Notes under the pieces: generated by a model
Database searches by the model: none
What the model saw: the letters and a program-made list of their open reading frames with translations, nothing else
What the model was told of the DNA's origin: nothing
Assembly (NCBI GenBank): GCA_036874045.1
Contig: CM072339.1
Span: forward strand, 3,913,501-3,977,500
From: Cymodocea nodosa
Lineage: Eukaryota > Streptophyta > Magnoliopsida > Alismatales > Cymodoceaceae
Reading direction: 5' to 3'
Length of the DNA: 64,000 bases
Position numbers and translations under genes: made by a program
Shown here: positions 58,309-64,000 of the stretch, piece by piece
Position numbering within the stretch: position 1 is the stretch's first letter
Layout: every line of letters begins with the position of its first letter

Positions 58309-60586
58309 ATGGTCTCCAAGTTCTACAAAGGTCGTGGCAGAGGAAAAGGCAAAAGCAGAAGAGATGAAAAAGGAAAAGAAATAGAGAATGATGAAGTTCC
58401 ACGTACTTGGTTCAAGAAAATATTTCGAGTGGAGAAAAGGTTAGAAGAACTTTATAGAGATTACTTCTTTTCTCAAGATATATTAGATGAAGTTAGACAA
58501 GAACTTCAAAATACTGATGTAAGTATTACATACATGGGTATTCGAAGTAAATATGATAGAGAATACAGAATGAAATGTGATGAGATTGCATTTTTGGAAC
58601 AATATGCAAAATATTTGGAAAAAGGTGTAGGTTCATCAAATAGAACTCCTCAAACTCCTATAAACGGTACTACATGCATTTGAGGAAGAGCATGAATCAG
58701 CTATCCCTACTCCTTTATATTCAAAACAAGTAGAATCAGATATTGCTGTAGACAAAACAAAAGTTGATAGTCTTCGAAAGGTTGTTGCAATAGAAAGTGC
58801 CTTAGAAGAATTAAAGTAGAAAACTTTTATGGAGCAATTTGAAAAGAAAACAGCAATACTTGAAGAGGAGAAACAAAAATGTTATAGTAGAAGGAAAATT
58901 AGAAAAGTTATGTCTTCAAAGACAAAGTCTATTGAAAAAGGAAAGTTAGATGAAAATTTATTTTCAAAGGACAATGTATGTCTAGACATTGTACCTTTTT
59001 GTGCATCTGATAAACTCATCAGTTCTGAACACACTGAAACTAATGAAGATAATGAGACTTTATTTTCCCTTGCTAGAAAGCTTGAGAAGAAATACAAGTC
59101 AAATATAAGCTCAAGTTTTTCTATTAGTACAAGTCCTGATGATGCAGAAATTGACAAATCAGAGCATCAAGCACCTGACATTGAACAAGTTATTGCAGAT
59201 ATAATTGACAATGTCGAGGCAATAACTAATTCACAGGCTGAATTGTCTGGAGTAGCAGATATTGAAATGGTTAAAACTCTAGAAGAGCTAAAAGTTAACC
59301 AGCCTTCTACTGAATCTATAGAAGTAGAGTCTGAGAATTCACAACATGAATCAATGGAAATATCTGTTGAACAAAATGAACAATTACAAACAGATACACT
59401 GGCTGTAGAATTTATGGAAAAATTGTACTCTGAACATTCTATAGAGACTGAATAGATGAATGTTGAGCATATTGACAATGTTCCTAACATTGTTGAAGCT
59501 GAAGAATCAAGCTTACCTGAGCAGCTTCAAGATAATATTTTGGAAGAAGAACAACATGACATTCATTTTAAAGAAGAGGTTCCTGAAGATGAATTAAACT
59601 CTAAATCACGGCTTCAGGTATCACCTTCTTTGTGTACAATATTAAACATTCAAGGTAATACAATTCATTTTAGATCTGAAGAAGCATTGCAGAAATACAA
59701 TAATCTGATTACATGTCAGATTCTACATGCTCGTCCAATAAAATTCAGAAATTTGATGGACATAAGAGATCTGTTTGAGTTTCAAGGTCTCATTAAATTC
59801 TTGCCAATAGGAACAAAATGGAAGCAATACACAGGGCTTATTGTAGCTTTTTATAGCAATCTGGTCAAGAATGGAAATTTTCTGAAAACTCAAATAAATA
59901 AACAGGAGTTTATATTATCTCCTGAGTTAATTTATGAAGTTTTGGAATTAAAGAATGAAGGTGTTGTTGTTACAAACAGATTTGACATGATAAGACAACT
60001 GGAATGGAACATTCAGGCTTTATCAAAAATTCCAGATGTATATTCTGAAATGAGATTAATGGAAAATCTGAATGCAGAGGCAAGGTTTATTGCAAATATA
60101 TTGCATGCTAATTTATTTCAGAGAGTTGGACACAATATGGAAGTCAGCAGAAGTTGTTTATATGCAACTTATAGCTTGCTGAATAGAATTCAAATCAATT
60201 GGTTTGATGTTTTCACTTCTCAACTACAACATATGAGTTCAAAGTTATTTTATGATGATGCTGTATGTAGACTCATTGCAAGCCAATTGAATTTATCCAA
60301 CTAGCCCTCTGAAACTAAAGGCATGACAGCATTTAGTGTCAAAGATTTGCGAAAATTCCAGGCCATGCATAAACCTCAACGACAACAACAACAACAACCT
60401 GATACAAACCATATACAACAACAAAGTTATTAAGTTCAAGCAGAACAGCAAACCCAGCTACCTCTTGACTTAGATGCAGTGCTTAATGACATCAGAAATG
60501 ATATTAGGCATCTAGGAGATAAAATATGTAATGCTATAAGTGATATACTTAAGGAGGGGTCGCTAACTGTTTTTGTTTGTTTCTGA
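58309..60586 (+). pseudogene. Extra ORF of element F (putative plant transposon protein type), downstream of pol
   Basis: Starts MVSKFYKGRGRGKGKSRRDE, a basic, nuclear-signal-like N-terminus. An acidic, Ser/Glu-rich middle (58829-59455) is followed by a globular part (59600-60304): IHFRSEEALQKYNNLI, DIRDLFEFQGLIKFLPIGTK, YTGLIVAFYSNL, LSPELIYEVLELKNEG, LLNRIQINWFDVFTSQL. A Gln-rich tail ends at 60586. The globular part is related to the extra ORF of the Ty3 elements. It sits where Sireviruses carry env-like genes, yet I see no signal peptide or transmembrane span. A few breaks only. Confidence 0.75.
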
Positions 60587-61090
60587 ATACAAAATGTAAT
60601 GTTTGTATTACTTGTTTGATTCTTTGAACAATACATTGGTTTCTGTAAATGTTTATAATTCTTATTATTGTTTATAGAAAGAGTTGTTGTAAATATATCT
60701 CTTAATTCAAAAGGGGGAGAAATGTTTAATTATCTTTTACAATTCTTACTTATCTTTTTGATTAATGACAAAAAGGGGGAGAAATATTATAAAAAAGATG
60801 ATTATGATCTTAATTGCATATATATATTATAAAAGGAGATGCTATTTTGAATGGTTATTGTAATCTAACAGATGATAATTAGAAAACTGATACTTATATA
60901 ATTATTGACATTTGAGAGTTTTAGTTCTAAGAGGTAAAATTTACACAAATAATAGAAATAAGCTTTAGTGAACTTAAGTCAACAAACAAGTTTGTTGAAT
61001 TAAAAGTTAACCCAACGAATGTGCTTTGTTGAGTTATACATATTTCATAATTGATTTAATATGGTTTTGTCATCATAAAAAAGGGGGAGA
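60587..61090 (+). other. 3' region of F with three polypurine tracts
   Basis: AAAAGGGGGAGAAAT-type tracts at about 60709-60723 and 60770-60785, and AAAAAAGGGGGAGA at 61077-61090 directly before the 3' LTR. Multiple polypurine tracts are a known Sirevirus feature. CGTTGAGTTA-like motifs lie at 60975-61035. Confidence 0.8.
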
Positions 61091-61091
61091 T

Positions 61092-62151
61092 TGTTGAGTA
61101 TTTTTGTTTTGATGATGTGTGCTGAATGAAAATAATCATATTTGCTCAATTACTATTGCTTGTGAAAAGAAATTCAAATCATCAATTAATACATAAAAAG
61201 CTTACTAATATAAATACGTGTCTGTATTGGATCTGAAGTTAATAACTAGTCGTTTCGTTGCAATAATTTCTCATTTAGCTAAATGTTAAGTTAACGTGTG
61301 TTTTTATTGAAAAAGCATGATATGTTTTAATGTATACTCTTCTGTATCATGAACAGTGCACGTTTAGACATCTCGTTAAGTTAGAGTTTTGTTTGTATAG
61401 AGGTCACGTGAGAACTCGTTAAGTTAGAGGCTTAAAGGTTAAAATAGGTCACGTGATAACTCGTTAAGTTAGTGAGTAAAAGAAGAGACGAACTCGTTAA
61501 GTTAGTGTTATACACGTGGTGAAATTATAAGTTACAAATGTTGTATTGTATCACGTGAGGTGCACATGCTTAACTCGTTAAGTTAACATAACTAAACGCG
61601 TTAAGTTGCTATATTGAATACTAAGGCAATGTGTTAGGTTAGCGTTATAAACTTAAGTTGTTATTTTTGCACGTGGTAAAATTCTTATTATAAAAATATT
61701 TGTTTATTACTAAATCGGTGAGTTAAAGTTTTTCAGAGACTTACAGTCGTAACTATCTGAAAGGTAACTTAAGTCATGTTTTCTGGTCTTGACACATGTC
61801 TTACTAGTTTTATAATATAAAGAGTTTTTCGATGACTTACAACCGTAACTATCCGAAACTTAAACTGTTTTCGGTGAGTTATCGTTTAAACTTTCGAAAG
61901 AAAGGTTAAGCTGGTTCGTTGAGTTAGCATAACACCACAGACTTAGTTCGTTGAGTTAGCTATAATACTTGTCACATGAAATGGCACATGAGGAACTCGT
62001 TAAGTTAGAAACATTAAGTTATATATATACACTTATGTTACTCGTTTAGTTAACAATAAAGTAACGACTTCTTATTACACTGATGAAAAATTTTTGGACG
62101 AGAAAGTTTATTTTGTAGGAAATTTTTCAGAGATCCAAGACTGATGATTAA
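61092..62151 (+). repeat. 3' LTR of element F, interrupted
   Basis: Matches 51144-52006 closely but includes a block of about 195 bp (61714-61909) absent from the 5' LTR and homologous to the Athila LTR array in opposite orientation. At TAA (62149-62151) the LTR sequence stops and a DNA transposon begins. Confidence 0.9.
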
Positions 62152-64000
62152 GGGGCTGTTAGTGCACACCGGAAAGTTCAGACGGAAAGGAAATGGAAAG
62201 TTCAGAAGGAAAGGAAATAGAATGTCTGAAATGTCAGAATTTCCATACAGGTTTAGTGCATCTATCGGAAAGTTCAAAAAGTTAGAATTCCTATGGGGCT
62301 TTAGTGCACGCTAGAATGTTTGGAAATTGAAAAAATAATGATTACAATATTAATTTATTTGATATTCAAATATAATTATTTACATTAAATGTTTTTAATT
62401 GTACATTAGGAAATATAGAATAATAATCATCAAAATGCAAAAGGTCCCTAAAAGATAAGCATACTTTTACCATTAAAAATCTACATCTTCATTTTTTCTT
62501 TGTAAATTAAATTTTATTATTATTTTTATTATTAATTCTTAGATATATATGTCTAATATTATTCTCTCTTTTTCTTAAATTTTTTATATTATTTTAACTA
62601 TTACATAATATATTATGTGTATTTATAATTTTTTAAAAAATAATATGAAGATGTTATATCATTATTAATCCATTGTTTACGATTATTATTTTAATATATA
62701 TGTATGTATATTTACTTAATTTGGCAAAAGCGAGAATGTCTTTGTTGAGCAGAAGAATAAAATATTTACTGATATATTATTATTATTTACATATTTACTT
62801 ATTGAAAAACGGTTAAACCGTAAATATATTGGTTCAACCGATAGATTATAAACTATTAATATTTATTAATATTGAAAACGGTTGAATCGATGATCTTTCG
62901 GTTCAACCGATAATTTATGTTATATATATATATATATTAATCGGTTGAGTAGAGGGTTTTGCATATTTGTAATTTTTTATGATATTTTTGAATTGGTTGA
63001 ACCGATCATGTTCGGTTCAACCGATACTTTTTATATATATAAATATATATATATATGTATATATATTTGTATCGATCATGTTCGGTTCAACCGATACTTT
63101 CTATATATATAAATATATATATATATATATGTATATATTTTTGAATTGGTTGAACCGATCATGTTCGGTTCAACCGATACTTTTTATATATATAAATATA
63201 TATATATATGTATATATATTTGTATCGGTTGAACCGATCATGTTCGGTTCAACCGATACTTTCTATATATATAAATATATATATATATGTATATATATTT
63301 GCATCGGTTGAACCGATCATGTTCAGTTCAACCGATACTTTTTATATATATAAATATATATATATATATTTGTATCGGTTGAACCGATCATGTTCGGTTC
63401 AACCGATACTTTTTATATATATAAATATATATATATATATATGTATATATATTTTCATCGGTTGAATCGATAATGTTCGGTTCAACCGATACTTTTTATA
63501 TATATAAATATATATATATGTATATATGTATATATATTTTTTGAATTGGTTGAACCGAACATGTTCGGTTCAACCGATACTTTTTATATATATAAATATA
63601 TATATGTATATATATTTTTTGAATTGGTTGTTCGAGAAAATCGATACTTTATATATATATAAATAAATATATATATATGTATATGTATTTTAAGATTAAA
63701 ATAATAAGAATAATTTATAATCTATGGTTTGAACTAATAGATTTAAGATTTCAACCAAAATATATTATAGCACACTACCTGAAATTGTGTAATTAATACA
63801 TCAATCTGTAATTTTATTTTTAAAAATGAAAATGATATTAATGACTTGAAAAAGTATACATGCTCTAATTATTACAACATAAATTTAAAAAGTAGTCTAA
63901 AAGTACAAAGCATACAAAGTTTTACAACATCAATCTACACAATAGTCCAAAGATACAAAGCATTCTACTTATTACTTATTAAGATCCAAAGGTATAATAT
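62152..64000 (+). mobile_element. Harbinger-like DNA transposon inserted in the 3' LTR of F (right end outside window)
   Basis: GGGGCTGTTAGTGCACACC begins exactly after TAA, where the 5' LTR continues differently, fitting the TWA target of PIF/Harbinger elements. Subterminal repeats TTAGTGCA...GGAAAGTT recur at about 62158, 62255 and 62303. No transposase is seen in the part within the window. It carries the palindromic minisatellite. Confidence 0.6.
62990..63690. repeat. Palindromic minisatellite, about 75-85 bp unit
   Basis: About eight units. Each has TATCGGTTGAACCGA, a 6-base loop (TCATGT) and TCGGTTCAACCGATA, a 15-bp perfect stem in the best copies, then TACTTTTTATATATATAAAT and a variable (TA)n stretch. 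Related CGGTTSAACCG motifs continue leftward to about 62810. The ORFs here (Ile/Tyr repeats) are artefacts of the array. Confidence 0.92.

Larger units (their letters stand above)
51144..62151 (+). mobile_element. Sirevirus-like Ty1 element F
   Basis: About 11 kb in view: 5' LTR (51144-52694), PBS, short gag remnant, pol (53554-56723), a non-coding region, an extra ORF (58309-60586), several polypurine tracts, and a 3' LTR (61092-62151) interrupted by a DNA transposon. The long 3' coding region after pol and the repeated PPTs are Sirevirus traits. It is the youngest-looking LTR element here, with long open stretches and only a handful of breaks, although gag is largely missing. Confidence 0.9.

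Noticed and set aside
58309-60586. env-like gene of a Sirevirus
   Set aside because: The position fits, but I see no signal peptide, transmembrane span or coiled coil plus anchor. The globular part instead matches the extra ORF of the Ty3 elements.
62979-63465. Ile/Tyr-rich repeated open frames
   Set aside because: Translations of the minisatellite units.
62990-63690. Regularly spaced repeats resembling a CRISPR array
   Set aside because: The spacers are AT microsatellite, not unique; this is a eukaryotic transposon-rich region with no cas genes. It is a palindromic minisatellite.
1-64000. tRNA, snRNA or intact rRNA genes
   Set aside because: None found beyond tRNA-complementary primer sites, the SINE head and the diverged 5S-like insert.

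Overview
The window looks like repeat-rich nuclear DNA of a flowering plant, probably a eudicot with a large AT-rich genome. I base this on Athila-like Ty3 and Sirevirus-like Ty1 LTR elements, a PIF/Harbinger transposase, an Au-like tRNA-derived SINE and a 5S-rRNA-derived insert. I found no intact host gene. Nearly all long reading frames belong to old LTR elements carrying many breaks, or are antisense or low-complexity shadows.

Layout. Bases 1-4595 (minus strand) hold Athila-like element C. Bases 4705-36935 (plus) hold a related element A, whose 3' LTR abuts a Ty1/copia pol fragment E that it apparently entered. Element B (13265-31914, plus) sits inside A's F-box gene, flanked by the 5-bp repeat GAAGG. 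The right half of B is occupied by a minus-strand relative, D (23695-31029). Copia fragment E runs to 40672 and carries a 5S-derived insert. Bases 40.7-51.1 kb are a patchwork: a decayed PIF/Harbinger transposase, a copia integrase scrap, a 70-bp tandem duplication, a diffuse 30-40 bp repeat, a cluster of GGCCCA sites and a SINE. A Sirevirus-like element F fills 51144-62151. Its 3' LTR is interrupted at a TAA by a Harbinger-like DNA transposon that runs off the window and contains a palindromic minisatellite.

The unusual system is the Athila-like family itself. In overlapping copies its order reads LTR - PBS - short ORF - protease/RT/RNase H/integrase - extra ORF (putative plant transposon protein type) - gag - F-box/F-box-associated gene - polypurine tract - LTR. 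Gag lies downstream of pol, and a full-length host-type F-box gene is carried as cargo.

The unrelated Ty1 element F shares several modules with this Ty3 family: the extra ORF downstream of pol, about 0.9 kb of non-coding sequence, and blocks of LTR sequence exchanged in both directions. The non-coding parts of both families are studded with a 10-bp motif, CGKNNAGTTA, often as inverted pairs, and with CACGTG boxes. I read this as a set of interacting element families trading coding and regulatory modules. The order and homologies are seen in the sequence; the functions are inferred.
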